A stretch of 64,000 bases of DNA from Amycolatopsis decaplanina DSM 44594 (GCF_000342005.1 NZ_AOHO01000019.1:124001-188000); one strand, 5' to 3'. Counted from the first letter of the stretch, positions 8,308 through 20,259 are shown. The notes: generated by a model from the sequence alone, not told the origin. Numbers and translations: made by a program.

Positions 8308-8970
8308 ATGAACAAGAAGACCTACGGCGTTCTCGCCGGAGCCGCCTTCTCCCTCATACTCCTCGGCGCCGGCCCCGCCGACGCCGGTGAGCGCGGCAAC
8401 GCCGGCGCTCCGCCCGGCCACGCCCAGGACACCGCCAAGCCGCAGCCACCGTCCAAAGCGGACTTCTCCGGGCACGGCGCGAACAAGCACGGGCCGTACG
8501 ACTCCACACGGGACGGTTCGCCGTCGGCCAACGGCAACGGCGGCGGCGAAGCCGCCGGAAAGCCCTGTGCCGGGTGCGTCGGCAAGGCCGACAACAAGAA
8601 CCCGCCCGGTCAGCTGCCCGGGGGCTCCGACGCGAACGCGGGCTACGAATGCGACCGCAACCACGGGGTCGGGCGCGGCAACCCCGCGCACACCGCCTGC
8701 GTACCGGATCGGACCCCGCCCGCCACGAATCCGCCGGTCGAGACTCCCCCTCCCGGGGGACCGCGGGGCGAGATCGCGCCTCCCGCGGTCGTACCGGTGG
8801 CGGCCCACGCCGCGGCCGTCGCACCTCGTGCCGACGTCCCCGTCGAGAGTTCCCCCTCGCTGGCCAAGACCGGTTTCGATCTGGAACCCGTGCTGTTGAC
8901 CGGGCTGGGTTCACTGGCGGCGGGCGGTGCCGCGCTGTACGCGGGAGCCCGGCGGCGCAGGGAGGCATGA
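8308..8970 (+). CDS. Secreted, sortase-anchored surface protein with Pro-rich stalk
   Basis: A 220-residue protein. A Sec signal peptide spans about residues 1-26 (LAGAAFSLILLGAGPADAG). A Gly/Pro/Asn-rich low-complexity stalk follows, with two Cys pairs (CAGC; CDRNHGVG...AC). The C-terminus has LAKTG, a hydrophobic segment and ARRRREA, the layout of a class E sortase signal (LAxTG). The protein is therefore predicted to be covalently cell-wall linked. The ATG at 8308 follows AAGGAGG; an upstream in-frame ATG at 8275 has no ribosome site. Function unknown. Confidence 0.78.
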   Translation: MNKKTYGVLAGAAFSLILLGAGPADAGERGNAGAPPGHAQDTAKPQPPSKADFSGHGANKHGPYDSTRDGSPSANGNGGGEAAGKPCAGCVGKADNKNPPGQLPGGSDANAGYECDRNHGVGRGNPAHTACVPDRTPPATNPPVETPPPGGPRGEIAPPAVVPVAAHAAAVAPRADVPVESSPSLAKTGFDLEPVLLTGLGSLAAGGAALYAGARRRREA

Positions 8971-9048
8971 CTACTTTCGGCGGGTGACTTTCCGGCGTCC
9001 ACCACGTTGAATCCCGTCTCCGGAAGCATCTAGCCGAGGAGGCCGTTC

Positions 9049-9921
9049 GTGAGGTTCATCCCCGCCGCCACCGTCGCGGCGCTGGCCGCCGCCCTGCTGC
9101 TGGGCGGCGCCACCGCCGCGCCCGCGATCAACTCCTACAACGCCACCCCCGCGCCGGAGCGCACCGAGGTCGGCGCCCTCGTCGCCACCTGGGACAACGA
9201 CGGCGATCCGGCCACGCCGGACCGGGTCGACTGGGTGTGCTCCGGCACCATGGTGGACACCGACACCTTCCTCACCGCCGCGCACTGCACCACCGGCTGG
9301 CCCGCCAACGTGCGGTTCTTCGTCTCCCTCGACCAGGACGTGCAAGCGGGTCTCGACACGGCGGCGAAGAAATACCCCGGCGACCCGGCGGCGATCGCCA
9401 AGGCCGTCGCCGTGGAGGGGGCCGCGCACAGCGAGCCCGGCTACCCCGGCAACTCGGCCGACTCGCACGACATCGCCGTCGTCCAGCTGCCCGCGAAGCA
9501 GGTCGCCGCGCGCTGGACCTTCACCCCCGCCAAGCTGCCCAGCGCCGGCAGGCTCGACGCGCTCGGCCCGCAAGCGCTGAACTCGACGCCGTTCGTGGTC
9601 GCCGGCTACGGCACGCAGGAAGCCGTGAACGGGCCGGGCGGGCACACGCATCCGGGTGGCGGGGTGCGCATGAAGGCACCGGTCACCTTCGACGCGCTGA
9701 ACAACACGTGGGTACGGCTGGCGATGACGGCGCCCCAGGGCAACGGCGGCGCCTGTTACGGCGACTCCGGCGGACCGAACTTCGCCACCATCGACGGCGA
9801 GCGCGTCCTGGTGTCGACGACCATCACCGGTGACGGACCCTGCTACGCCACCAATGTCACCTACCGGCTGGACTCGCCGACGTCGCGGGACTTCCTCGCG
9901 CCGTTCGTCGCTCTGCCCTGA
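9049..9921 (+). CDS. Secreted trypsin-like serine protease (S1 family)
   Basis: A 290-residue protein with a Sec signal peptide (about residues 1-24, ending TAAPA). The catalytic triad is visible: His in LTAAHC, Asp in HDIAVVQL and Ser in GDSGGPN. Cys pairs bracket the His loop (VCSG...AAHC) and the Ser loop (GACYG...GPCYA), as in secreted S1 proteases. GTG at 9049 follows GAGGAGG. It is convergent with murA. The substrate is unknown; a role in extracellular protein use is typical. Confidence 0.87.
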   Translation: MRFIPAATVAALAAALLLGGATAAPAINSYNATPAPERTEVGALVATWDNDGDPATPDRVDWVCSGTMVDTDTFLTAAHCTTGWPANVRFFVSLDQDVQAGLDTAAKKYPGDPAAIAKAVAVEGAAHSEPGYPGNSADSHDIAVVQLPAKQVAARWTFTPAKLPSAGRLDALGPQALNSTPFVVAGYGTQEAVNGPGGHTHPGGGVRMKAPVTFDALNNTWVRLAMTAPQGNGGACYGDSGGPNFATIDGERVLVSTTITGDGPCYATNVTYRLDSPTSRDFLAPFVALP

Positions 9922-10266
9922 TCACACGTGAAGGCCCCCTTCACGCACCTAGCGCCAGGGTCACGGCAAAGTCGTCTATCCGCTGGTCAATTGGCTGATG
10001 GAGGGGGCTCGTCACAGTGGCCCGACACCTTTTCGACTGTCCACAGGGGACACTTTCCAGGTGACCGTGCCCGATTCGGGCATTTTGCGAAGGGGTCGTG
10101 AGTGGCAAAGAGCGTTCTAACGCTCTTTGCCACTCACGACCCCCCGCGCAGAACTGGACATATGGGCGTCAATCGGATATTTCCACCAGAAAGTGTCCCA
10201 TGTGGACACTCGATGTACAGCCGGCCTCGTCTGCCAGTCCAGAACAGGGCCTTCACGTGTGTGCCG
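9922..10266. other. Intergenic between protease and murA: several inverted repeats, no gene seen
   Basis: This 345-base gap between two convergent stop codons holds a short hairpin (9927-9945, CGTGAAGG with loop CCC), the family A hairpin at 10092-10143, and two related dyads: TGTCC-5 nt-GGACA at 10038-10052 and AGTGTCC-5 nt-GGACACT at 10192-10210. The dyads lie on either side of the hairpin. No coding frame here is convincing. Confidence 0.6.
10092..10143. repeat. Perfect hairpin repeat, family A variant (copy 2)
   Basis: Two 25-base arms with a two-base CT loop. The outer part TCGTGAGTGG matches the other family A copies, but the inner part is CAAAGAGCGTT instead of TAAGGACGGTT on both arms, so paired changes have kept the stem perfect. 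This shows selection on structure or copying as a unit. Confidence 0.88.
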
Positions 10267-11541
10267 TCATGCCCGGTCGGGTTCCCCCGCGACACGCTCG
10301 ATCCGGGCGCCGAGCCGGTTCAGGTTCTCCACGAAATGCGGGTAACCGCGGTCGATGTGGAAGACGTCCCAGACCTCGGTGACGCCGTCCGCGCACAGCC
10401 CGGCCAGCACCAGCCCGGCGCCGGCGCGGATGTCCGCGGCCCACACCGGAGCGCTCGAGAGCTTCTCCACGCCACGCACGACGGCGTGGTGGCCGTCAGT
10501 GCGCGCGTCACCGGAAAGCCGCATCATCTCTTCGATGAACCGGAACCGGGCCTCGTAGATGTTCTCCGTGATCATCGAGGTGCCTTCGGAGACCGCCGAC
10601 AGCGCCACCGCGAACGGCTGCAGGTCGGTCGCGAACCCGGGGTACGGCAGCGTCACCCAGTCCACAGCCTTCGGGCGCTCGTTCTGGACGATGCGGAAAC
10701 CCTTGTCGTCGAACGTCTCGACCTCGGCACCCGCCAGGCGGAGCTTGTCGAGGACCAGGTCGAGGTAGTGCGGGTTGACGCCGCGGACGGTCAGGTCGCC
10801 TCGGGTCATCGCGGCGGCGAACGCCCAGGTCGCGCCTACGATCCGGTCTCCGATCACGCGGTGCTCGGTGGGGTGCAGCTTCTCGACACCCTCGACGGTG
10901 AGGGTCGAGGTGCCCGCCCCTTCGACCTTCGCGCCCATCTCGGTCAGCATCGTGCAGATGTCGACGATCTCGGGCTCGCGCGCGGCGTTGTCGATGACCG
11001 TGGTGCCCTCGGCGAGCACGGCGGCCATCAGGATGTTCTCGGTGGCGCCGACGCTCGGGAAGTCGAGCCAGATCTGCGCGCCGCGCAGACCGTCGGCCTT
11101 CGCCACGACACAGCCGTGCTCGATGGTGCTGGTGGCGCCCAGCTTGCGCAGGCCGTTCTGGTGCATGTCGAGCGGCCGGGAACCGATGGCGTCACCGCCC
11201 GGCAGCGCCACGACGGCCTGCTTGAGCCGTCCGACCAGCGGACCCAGCACGCACACCGACGCACGCAGCTTGCCCATCGCGGCCGAATCGGCCCGGTGCG
11301 ACAGCTCGGCCGGAGTGGTGATCTTGGCGGTGTCGCCGTCGATGAGGACGTCGCAACCGACACTGCGCAGGACGTCGCCCATCAGGGGAACGTCCAGGAT
11401 CTGGGGGCAGTTCGTGATGGTCGTCGTACCCTCGGCCAGCAGGGCCGCGGCCATCAGTTTCAGGACGCTGTTCTTGGCCCCGACCACGTCGACCTCGCCG
11501 ACCAGCCGTGCTCCGCCGTGCACGTCGAAGTGCTCGCTCAT
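10267..11541 (-). CDS. murA: UDP-N-acetylglucosamine 1-carboxyvinyltransferase
   Basis: A 424-residue enzyme of the EPSP-synthase fold that transfers enolpyruvate from PEP to UDP-GlcNAc, the first committed step of peptidoglycan synthesis. [15 protein letters not shown] and [13 protein letters not shown] match MurA. The active-site loop reads [11 protein letters not shown], with Asp117 where most bacteria have the Cys that fosfomycin alkylates; M. tuberculosis has the same change, so intrinsic fosfomycin resistance is expected. ATG at 11541 gives the family's normal N-terminus. No 16S rRNA gene follows, unlike in mycobacteria. Confidence 0.95.
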   Translation of the reverse strand: MSEHFDVHGGARLVGEVDVVGAKNSVLKLMAAALLAEGTTTITNCPQILDVPLMGDVLRSVGCDVLIDGDTAKITTPAELSHRADSAAMGKLRASVCVLGPLVGRLKQAVVALPGGDAIGSRPLDMHQNGLRKLGATSTIEHGCVVAKADGLRGAQIWLDFPSVGATENILMAAVLAEGTTVIDNAAREPEIVDICTMLTEMGAKVEGAGTSTLTVEGVEKLHPTEHRVIGDRIVGATWAFAAAMTRGDLTVRGVNPHYLDLVLDKLRLAGAEVETFDDKGFRIVQNERPKAVDWVTLPYPGFATDLQPFAVALSAVSEGTSMITENIYEARFRFIEEMMRLSGDARTDGHHAVVRGVEKLSSAPVWAADIRAGAGLVLAGLCADGVTEVWDVFHIDRGYPHFVENLNRLGARIERVAGEPDRA

Positions 11542-11602
11542 GGGCGCCAATCATGCCCTCTCACCCGGATTTGCCTTACGCCGGGCCGGTAGAGTCGGCT
11601 TC

Positions 11603-12175
11603 ATGGTCGTTCGCATCAACCGCGTGTACACGAAGGTCGGCGACAACGGCACCACGGCGCTCGGCGACGGTTCACGCGTGCCGAAGACTTCGCCGCGGCT
11701 GTCCGCGTACGCCGACGTCGACGAAGCCAACTCGGTCATCGGGCTCGCGCTCGCGATGGGCGGTCTCTCCGAGGAAATCACGCAGGTGCTGCGTGGGGTG
11801 CAGAACGATCTCTTCGACGTCGGCGCGGATCTGTGCGCGCCGATCGTGGAAAACCCGCCGTACGAGCCGTTGCGGATCACCGAGCGGTACATCGAGCGGC
11901 TCGAAGGCTGGTGCGACGAGTTCAACGAGCGCGTGCCGAAGCTGACGTCGTTCATCCTGCCGGGTGGTACCCCGGGGGCGGCGTTCCTGCACCAGGCCCG
12001 CACGGTCACGCGGCGGGCCGAGCGTTCCGGTTGGGCGCTTTTCGAGGCCGAGCAGGACACGACGAATCAGCTGGCGATCAAGTACCTGAACCGGCTCTCG
12101 GACCTGCTGTTCATCCTGTCGCGGCTGGCGAACCCGGACGGCGACATCCTGTGGCAGCCCGGCGGGGCCTCCTGA
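11603..12175 (+). CDS. PduO-type ATP:cob(I)alamin adenosyltransferase
   Basis: A 190-residue enzyme that makes adenosylcobalamin from cob(I)alamin and ATP. The N-terminal VYTKVGDNGTTAL ATP loop, the SPRLSAYADVDEANSVIG helix and the C-terminal HQARTVTRRAER and NQLAIKYLNRLSDLLF stretches are diagnostic of the PduO group. It is divergent from murA across 61 bases, the same arrangement as in M. tuberculosis. Its product is the cofactor of the ethylmalonyl-CoA mutase encoded at 3684-5705, so the two genes probably serve one pathway though they lie apart. Confidence 0.92.
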   Translation: MVVRINRVYTKVGDNGTTALGDGSRVPKTSPRLSAYADVDEANSVIGLALAMGGLSEEITQVLRGVQNDLFDVGADLCAPIVENPPYEPLRITERYIERLEGWCDEFNERVPKLTSFILPGGTPGAAFLHQARTVTRRAERSGWALFEAEQDTTNQLAIKYLNRLSDLLFILSRLANPDGDILWQPGGAS

Positions 12176-12178
12176 CGA

Positions 12179-12241
12179 CGCAATTCGGCACCTGGTTGCG
12201 GTCGTTGCGTGGGCAAGTACCGCAAGCAGGTGCCGAATCGT
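12179..12241. repeat. Hairpin repeat, family C (copy 1, imperfect)
   Basis: Left arm around CAATTCGGCACCTGGTTGCG and right arm CGCAAGCAGGTGCCGAAT pair with a few mismatches around an 18-base loop. It lies between convergent genes. The same arm sequence makes a perfect hairpin at 46454-46520 and occurs as a single half at 26688-26702. Confidence 0.8.
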
Positions 12242-12256
12242 GTGACGGGGTGGAGC

Positions 12257-12409
12257 TCAGCCTTGTTCCTGTGCCGCCCAATAGCGCTCGAGGTCGACTT
12301 CGGGCGTGCCGTCCTTGCCCGGGTCGATCGCCTTCATCGTGATCGTGTCCTCCAGGGACACGGACTCGGGAAGGTGGCTCCAGCGGTTCGCGTCCTCGCT
12401 CTGAGTCAT
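12257..12409 (-). CDS. Small conserved-looking protein, unknown function
   Basis: A 50-residue acidic frame starting MTQSEDANRWSHLPESVSLE and ending DLERYWAAQEQG. It has no signal peptide or membrane segment. The ATG at 12409 is the first in a compact frame; the open frame extends further upstream but that part looks non-coding. Codon third positions are GC-rich, as in real genes here. It is convergent with the adenosyltransferase. No function can be assigned. Confidence 0.5.
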   Translation of the reverse strand: MTQSEDANRWSHLPESVSLEDTITMKAIDPGKDGTPEVDLERYWAAQEQG

Positions 12410-12514
12410 GGACCGAGAATAGACGTGGATCACGTTCCGAGCCCGGTAGAAATGCCGCTTCGTGATGATCCCATGTTTCCGCGGCCGCAAGTAGGTGACT
12501 GATTGCGGAGGGGG

Positions 12515-13750
12515 TCAGAGACCCCAGGAGGCCCGCAGTGAAGCGAGGGCGTCATGGAACCCCGGAAAGGTCTTCTTCACGCAACCCGGGTCGTCCAGCG
12601 TGATCCCCGGCGTCCGCAGCCCCGTGACGCTGAACGCCATCGCGATCCGGTGATCCCGACGGCACTTCACCGACGTCCCCGTCGGCGCGCCCGGCCGGAT
12701 CTCGATCCAGTCCCGCCCGGTCTCCACCGGAACACCCATCGCGCGCAGGTTCTCCTCGCACGCCGCCAGCCGGTCGCATTCCTTGATCCGCGTGTTGTAG
12801 ACGTCCTCGATCCGCACCGGCCCGTCCGCGAACGGCGCGATGGCCGCGAGCGTCGGCACGGTGTCGGAGATGTCGCGCATGTTCACGGTGACGCCGCGCA
12901 GCCCGCCCGTCCCGGTCACGGTCACGGCGTCCGGGCCCACCTCGACCTCCGCGCCCATCTGCCGCAGGACCTCCACGAAGGCCAGATCCCCTTGCAGGGC
13001 GCCGGCCCCCAGACCCGGCACGGTCACCGAACGCCCGGTCAAAGCCGCCGCCGCGAAGAAGTAGCTGGACGTCGAGGCGTCGGGCTCGATCTCGTAGCGG
13101 CAAGCCCGGTACGGCGTGGGCGGCACGACGAACGTGTCACCGTCCCGGACGACCTCGACGCCGAAGCGCCGCATCATCGCGATGGTGATCTCGACGTAGG
13201 GCACCGAAACGAGGTCCGTCACGGTGATCCGCAACCCCTCGGACGTCAGCGGCCCGACCAGCAGCAAAGCGGTCAGGAACTGCGAAGACAGCCCCGCGTC
13301 CAGCGTCAGTTCCCCGCCCTTGATCCCGGCGGCCCGCACCACCAGCGGATGGTGGCCCGGCGAGCCTTCGAAAGCCAGGTCGACGCCCAGTTCCAGCAGC
13401 GCGTCGGTGAGCGGCCCCAGCGGCCGGGCGCGCATCTGCTCGGAGGCGTCGAAGCGGAAGATGCCGTGCCCGGCGGCGGCCAGGGCGGGAAGAAAGCGGG
13501 CGGTGGTGGCGCCGTCGCGGCAGAAGACGTCGGCACTGTCGACGCCGGGACCTTCGGGACGCCCGGAAATGGTCCACTCACCGTCGGCGCGGGAAACCTG
13601 ATAGCCGAGCTTGAGGAGGCCTTCGGCGAAGCCCTCGGAGTCATCCGAACGCAGCGGCCTGCTCAGCACGGTCGTCCCGTGGGCGACGGCCGCGAGGAAC
13701 AGGCCTCGGGCGGTGATCGACTTCGAACCGGGGATGTCGACGATGGTCAC
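12515..13750 (-). CDS. aroA: Divergent EPSP synthase (AroA family)
   Basis: A 411-residue enolpyruvyl transferase. PGSKSITARGLFLAA, EPDASTSSYFFAAAALTG, NTRIKECDRLAACEENLRAMG and RRDHRIAMAFSVTG align with EPSP synthase, which joins shikimate-3-phosphate and PEP in the chorismate pathway. However, the usual LGNAGTAMR motif reads CRDGATTAR (about residues 76-84), and the N-terminal KS-x-TNRAL motif is ITARGL. It may be the sole AroA of this lineage or a second copy with altered substrate. It sits between the DUF2550 gene and murA, where M. tuberculosis has no aroA. Confidence 0.75.
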   Translation of the reverse strand: MTIVDIPGSKSITARGLFLAAVAHGTTVLSRPLRSDDSEGFAEGLLKLGYQVSRADGEWTISGRPEGPGVDSADVFCRDGATTARFLPALAAAGHGIFRFDASEQMRARPLGPLTDALLELGVDLAFEGSPGHHPLVVRAAGIKGGELTLDAGLSSQFLTALLLVGPLTSEGLRITVTDLVSVPYVEITIAMMRRFGVEVVRDGDTFVVPPTPYRACRYEIEPDASTSSYFFAAAALTGRSVTVPGLGAGALQGDLAFVEVLRQMGAEVEVGPDAVTVTGTGGLRGVTVNMRDISDTVPTLAAIAPFADGPVRIEDVYNTRIKECDRLAACEENLRAMGVPVETGRDWIEIRPGAPTGTSVKCRRDHRIAMAFSVTGLRTPGITLDDPGCVKKTFPGFHDALASLRASWGL

Positions 13751-13825
13751 GGCGTGAGCATACGGCGTGCCGGAACAGCGAACTCACGTGATCAGAAGCG
13801 GGACTCGCGTAATCGAAGGCGTGAC

Positions 13826-14260
13826 TCAGGAAGCGCGCGGGAGGCGGCGGCCCGGCGGGGCCGACTCCAGCCAGGAGAGGAAGCCGGTGAGGGCACCGGG
13901 ACCCATCGCGATCTCGATCGCCTCCTGCGTGGCGGACTCACACCGCAGGACGATCGAACCTTCGGGGACGGCGTACGCCTCCGTGCCGGAGGGATCCCGC
14001 CGATCCGCGATCTCCATGCTTTCGCGCTCGAACACGCGATCCGGGCCCGTCCGCAGGCTCCACACCCGGAACCAGACGAACCGCTCGCCCTCGTAGCGGC
14101 CCAGCCCCAGATGCCAGCTGGACCGCGCCTCGTCCGGACGCCACCGCAGGGCGACACTCACGCCACCACCGCGGCGCATCCGGACCCACCGCAACGAATA
14201 CCAGGCCACGACGACGGCCAGGACGATCAGGGCCCCGAGAACACCCACGGCGATTTCCAC
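13826..14260 (-). CDS. DUF2550 family membrane-anchored protein
   Basis: A 144-residue protein with one N-terminal membrane segment (about residues 3-24) followed by a basic patch (RWVRMRRGG) and a soluble domain containing SSWHLGLGRYEG and FRVWSLRTGPDRVF. This is the DUF2550 protein that follows atpC in mycobacteria and relatives (Rv1312-like). It lies 25 bases from atpC and may share its transcript. The role is unknown; constant linkage to ATP synthase hints at an envelope or bioenergetic function. Confidence 0.8.
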   Translation of the reverse strand: MEIAVGVLGALIVLAVVVAWYSLRWVRMRRGGGVSVALRWRPDEARSSWHLGLGRYEGERFVWFRVWSLRTGPDRVFERESMEIADRRDPSGTEAYAVPEGSIVLRCESATQEAIEIAMGPGALTGFLSWLESAPPGRRLPRAS

Positions 14261-14285
14261 GGCCCGGCCCCTGCCCGTCGCCCGG

Positions 14286-14651
14286 TCAGACCGACTGACC
14301 GGCCGCGCGAAGCTGGGCGGTCGCCCTAGCCCGCTCTTGCTCGTCTTCGCCGCTCAACGCCTTCTTGGCCGCATCGACGTCGATCTCGTGCGAAAGCTCC
14401 GCGCTCTCGGCGAGGATGCTCACGCCGGTCGCGGTGACCGACAGGAAACCGCCGTGCACCGCGGCGGTCACGGTCTCGCCGTCCGTGGTCGTCACCTTCA
14501 CGACGCCACCCTCGACGAGCTGGCCCAGAACCGGCTCGTGACCGGCCATGATGCCGATCTCGCCCTCGGTGGTCTGCGCCACCACGAACGTGGCGGTACC
14601 GGACCAGAGACGGCGCTCGACGGCTACCAGCTCGACAGAAATCTCAGCCAC
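14286..14651 (-). CDS. atpC: F1Fo ATP synthase subunit epsilon
   Basis: A 121-residue central-stalk subunit, the normal actinobacterial length. [17 protein letters not shown] at the N-terminus, [16 protein letters not shown] in the beta-sandwich and a C-terminal helical part after DVDAAKKAL identify it. It links gamma to the c-ring and can inhibit ATP hydrolysis. GTG at 14651 with an upstream GAAGGGAAG is chosen because it gives the family N-terminus. Last gene of the atp operon. Confidence 0.95.
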   Translation of the reverse strand: MAEISVELVAVERRLWSGTATFVVAQTTEGEIGIMAGHEPVLGQLVEGGVVKVTTTDGETVTAAVHGGFLSVTATGVSILAESAELSHEIDVDAAKKALSGEDEQERARATAQLRAAGQSV

Positions 14652-14765
14652 GTAGCTTCCCTTCACCTCAGGTGCTGGCACCGAGTGTAATAGTCAACGA
14701 TCCCAGTAAGCGAACGACGGGACCAGCGTCCACAGTAGACACTGATCCCGCCGCTCATCGGAACA

Positions 14766-17128
<2,363 letters not shown>

Positions 17129-17139
17129 GAGCTATCAGC

Positions 17140-18777
17140 TCACTTCTTCGGGGCGGGCTTGTTGACCTTGACGGTCTCCTGCCCGACCTTCTCGGCGTCC
17201 ATCGCGTCGGAGACCTCGACGAGGCTCTTGCCCTCGGCGGTGGTGAACTCCTTCTTGAACTCGTTCACCGCGTCGACCAGCCCGGAAGCGGTCTCGTCGG
17301 AGAACTTGCCCGACTCGCGGATGTCCTTGAGGAGCTCGCCGTGCTTGCGGCGCGCGGACTCGATGAACTCGTGGTTGAAGCGGCGCACGTCCTCGGTCGG
17401 GACCGAGTCGTAGTGCCCGTTGGTGCCGAGGTACACCGTGACGACCTGCTCCTCAACCGGGATCGGGGAGTACTGCGGCTGCTTGAGCACCTCGTACAGG
17501 CGGGCGCCACGCTCGAGCTGCGCCTTCGACGCGTCGTCGAGGTCCGAGGCGAAGGCCGCGAAGGCCTCCAGCTCGCGGTACTGCGACAGGTCGATACGGA
17601 GCGAACCCGAAACGGACTTCATCGCCTTCACCTGCGCGGCACCACCCACGCGGGAAACCGAGATACCCACGTCGATGGCCGGGCGCTGACCGGCGTTGAA
17701 CAGGTCCGACTGGAAGAAGCACTGACCGTCGGTGATCGAGATGACGTTGGTCGGGATGTACGCCGACACGTCGTTCGCCTTGGTCTCGATGATCGGGAGA
17801 CCGGTCAGCGAGCCCGCGCCCAGCTCGTCCGAGAGCTTCGCGCAACGCTCGAGAAGACGGGAGTGCAAGTAGAAGACGTCGCCGGGGAAGGCTTCACGGC
17901 CCGGCGGGCGACGCAGCAGCAGCGAGATCGCGCGGTAGGCGTCGGCCTGCTTGGTCAGGTCGTCGAACACGATGAGGACGTGCTTGCCCTCGTACATCCA
18001 GTGCTGGCCGATGGCCGAGCCGGTGTACGGCGCGATCCACTTGAAGCCGGCGGAGTCCGACGCGGGGGCCGCGACGATGGTGGTGTACTCCATCGCGCCG
18101 GCGTCCTCGAGGGACTTCTTCACCGCGGCGATCGTGGAGCCCTTCTGGCCGACCGCGACGTAGATGCAGCGAACCTGCTTCTTCGGGTCGCCGGTCTCCC
18201 AGTTGGCCTTCTGGTTGATGATCGTGTCCACCGCGACGGCCGTCTTACCGGTCTTGCGGTCACCGATGATCAGCTGACGCTGGCCACGGCCGATCGGGGT
18301 CATCGCGTCGATCGCGGTGATACCGGTCTGCAGCGGCTCCGACACCGGCTGGCGCTCGACCACCGAAGCGGCCTTGACCTCCAGCGGGCGGCGGTCGGTG
18401 GTCTCGATCTCGCCGAGGCCGTCGATCGGGGCGCCCAGCGGGTTCACGACCCGGCCGAGGTAGCCCTCGCCGACCGGAACCGAGAGGACCTGACCGGTCC
18501 GCTTGACTTCCTGGCCTTCGACGACGGTCTCGAAGTCACCGAGGATCGCGGCACCGATGGAGCGCGCGTCCAGGTTCAGCGCCACGCCGAGGACCCCGCC
18601 GGGGAACTCGAGCAGCTCGTTGGCCATCGCCGAGGGAAGACCCTCGATGTGGGCGATACCGTCACCGGCGTCGACGACGACGCCAACCTCTTCCCGGCTC
18701 ACGTCCGGGGCGTAACTCGAGACGTAGTTCTCGATCGCGCTACGGATCTCATCCGAGGAGATCGTCAGCTCCGCCAT
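17140..18777 (-). CDS. atpA: F1Fo ATP synthase subunit alpha
   Basis: A 545-residue regulatory nucleotide-binding subunit. The P-loop [26 protein letters not shown] and [26 protein letters not shown] are diagnostic. It carries a C-terminal extension past the usual end ([17 protein letters not shown] and beyond); mycobacterial alpha has a comparable extension that suppresses ATP hydrolysis. It follows atpH by 54 bases. Confidence 0.98.
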   Translation of the reverse strand: MAELTISSDEIRSAIENYVSSYAPDVSREEVGVVVDAGDGIAHIEGLPSAMANELLEFPGGVLGVALNLDARSIGAAILGDFETVVEGQEVKRTGQVLSVPVGEGYLGRVVNPLGAPIDGLGEIETTDRRPLEVKAASVVERQPVSEPLQTGITAIDAMTPIGRGQRQLIIGDRKTGKTAVAVDTIINQKANWETGDPKKQVRCIYVAVGQKGSTIAAVKKSLEDAGAMEYTTIVAAPASDSAGFKWIAPYTGSAIGQHWMYEGKHVLIVFDDLTKQADAYRAISLLLRRPPGREAFPGDVFYLHSRLLERCAKLSDELGAGSLTGLPIIETKANDVSAYIPTNVISITDGQCFFQSDLFNAGQRPAIDVGISVSRVGGAAQVKAMKSVSGSLRIDLSQYRELEAFAAFASDLDDASKAQLERGARLYEVLKQPQYSPIPVEEQVVTVYLGTNGHYDSVPTEDVRRFNHEFIESARRKHGELLKDIRESGKFSDETASGLVDAVNEFKKEFTTAEGKSLVEVSDAMDAEKVGQETVKVNKPAPKK

Positions 18778-18831
18778 TTCGTTCCCGCTCTCGCTTCGTT
18801 CGTGCCAGTGTGCAAAGTCGTTGTTGTGGGT

Positions 18832-19653
18832 TCAGCCGGCCAACCGGCGACGCAGGGCGTCGATCCGCCCCGCGGTGCTGCCGTCGATGACCTCGTCGCC
18901 GACGCGGACGACCAGTCCGCCGCCGAGTGACGGGTCGACCTCGACGTGCAGCGCGAGCTGCCGCCCGTAAAGGGCGTTGAGCTTCTCGCTCAGCCGAGCC
19001 TGCTGTTCGTCGGAAAGCGCGCTCGCGCTGGTCACCCGGGCGACCGAGCGTTCACGGCGTTCCGCGGCCAGCTGGACCAGCTCCTCGAGGGCGTTGCCGA
19101 CCCCACGGCCCTTGGCGCGCAGGACGACCTGCTCGACGAGGGTCTTGGTGACCACGTCCACCTTGTCGGCGAACAGGGTGCGGACGAGGGTCCGCTTCGC
19201 CTCCGCGGGGGCGGTCAGGTCGGACAGTGCCCGTTCGAGCTCCGGCTCCCCCGCGACGATACGGCTGACCCGGAACAGCTGGTCTTCGACAGCGTCGATG
19301 TTCCCGGACTTCTCCGCACTGGTGAGCAGCGCCGAGCGGCCGAGGGCCTCGAGCCCGTCGGTCAGTTCGCGCGGGCTCGACCAGCGGCTGCCCGCCACGG
19401 AGTCGAGCACCTGCAGGGCCGGTTCGGAAACCTTGCCCGCGAGGATCCCGCGGGCGAGGCCGACCCGGGCTTCGGACGAGGCCGAACCGTCGGCGACGGC
19501 CCGGCGCAGGCCGATCTCCCGGTCCAGCAGGGCGACGACCGAAAGCAGCTCGTCGCCGACCGTCGCCGGGTCAGTGCCCGCGGCGGCCAGAACCTCGCCG
19601 AGACGATTCTCGGCGAGGTCGAGCGCTTCACGGCTCGCAGCATGCAGCGTCAT
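18832..19653 (-). CDS. atpH: F1Fo ATP synthase subunit delta
   Basis: A 273-residue peripheral-stalk subunit, longer than the roughly 180 residues in E. coli, as is common in actinobacteria. The C-terminal QLALHVEVDPSLGGGLVVRVGDEVIDGS is the OSCP/delta signature. It joins the b-subunit stalk to the top of F1. Only six bases separate it from atpF. Confidence 0.95.
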   Translation of the reverse strand: MTLHAASREALDLAENRLGEVLAAAGTDPATVGDELLSVVALLDREIGLRRAVADGSASSEARVGLARGILAGKVSEPALQVLDSVAGSRWSSPRELTDGLEALGRSALLTSAEKSGNIDAVEDQLFRVSRIVAGEPELERALSDLTAPAEAKRTLVRTLFADKVDVVTKTLVEQVVLRAKGRGVGNALEELVQLAAERRERSVARVTSASALSDEQQARLSEKLNALYGRQLALHVEVDPSLGGGLVVRVGDEVIDGSTAGRIDALRRRLAG

Positions 19654-19659
19654 TCTGGT

Positions 19660-20226
19660 CTACTTTCCCGCTCCGAGACCAGCACCGTTGGCACCTGCGG
19701 TCTCCAATTCGGCCAGGAACCGGTCCACGGTGCCGTGACGGCGCGCGTCGTCCGCGAGCGACTCGCCGACGATGCGGCTGGCCAGCTCGACGGAGTTACG
19801 GCCGAGTTCGGCGCGCAGCTCGGCGATGATCTGCGCCTTCTGGGCCTGCAGCTGAGCCTGGCCCTGGGCGACGATGCGCTGGGACTCGGACTCCGCCTCG
19901 GCCCGCAGCTCCGCCTTGATCTGCTCGGCTTCGAGCCGGGCGTCGTCGCGGATCTTCGCGGCCTCGGAACGGGCTTCCGCCAGCTGCGCCTTGTACTGCG
20001 CAAGGTTTTCTTCGGCTTCGGCCTGCGCCTTCTCGGCTCGCTCGATGCCACCCTCGATCAGCTTGGTCCGCTCTTCGTAGGTCGCCTCGAAACGGGGAAC
20101 GACGTACTTCTTCAGAACGAACAGCAGCAGAAGGAAGGCGACGAAACCGAGGATGAGCTCGGGAATGTGCGGCACGATCGGGTTGGGCGCCGCTTCCGAG
20201 GCCAACACCAATTCGGTCTTCAGCAC
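19660..20226 (-). CDS. atpF: F1Fo ATP synthase subunit b
   Basis: A 188-residue stator subunit. One membrane helix lies at about residues 22-42 (ELILGFVAFLLLLFVLKKYV), followed by a long charged coiled coil rich in Ala, Glu, Lys and Gln to about residue 165. It starts with GTG at 20226, preceded by AAGGAGAC. Confidence 0.95.
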   Translation of the reverse strand: MLKTELVLASEAAPNPIVPHIPELILGFVAFLLLLFVLKKYVVPRFEATYEERTKLIEGGIERAEKAQAEAEENLAQYKAQLAEARSEAAKIRDDARLEAEQIKAELRAEAESESQRIVAQGQAQLQAQKAQIIAELRAELGRNSVELASRIVGESLADDARRHGTVDRFLAELETAGANGAGLGAGK

Positions 20227-20259
20227 AACGTCTCCTTAAGCGATGAGCGGAACTCAGTC

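Noticed and set aside
10144..10266. Ribosomal RNA operon next to murA, as in mycobacteria
   Set aside because: No rRNA-like sequence is present; the region holds only dyads and then a protease gene.
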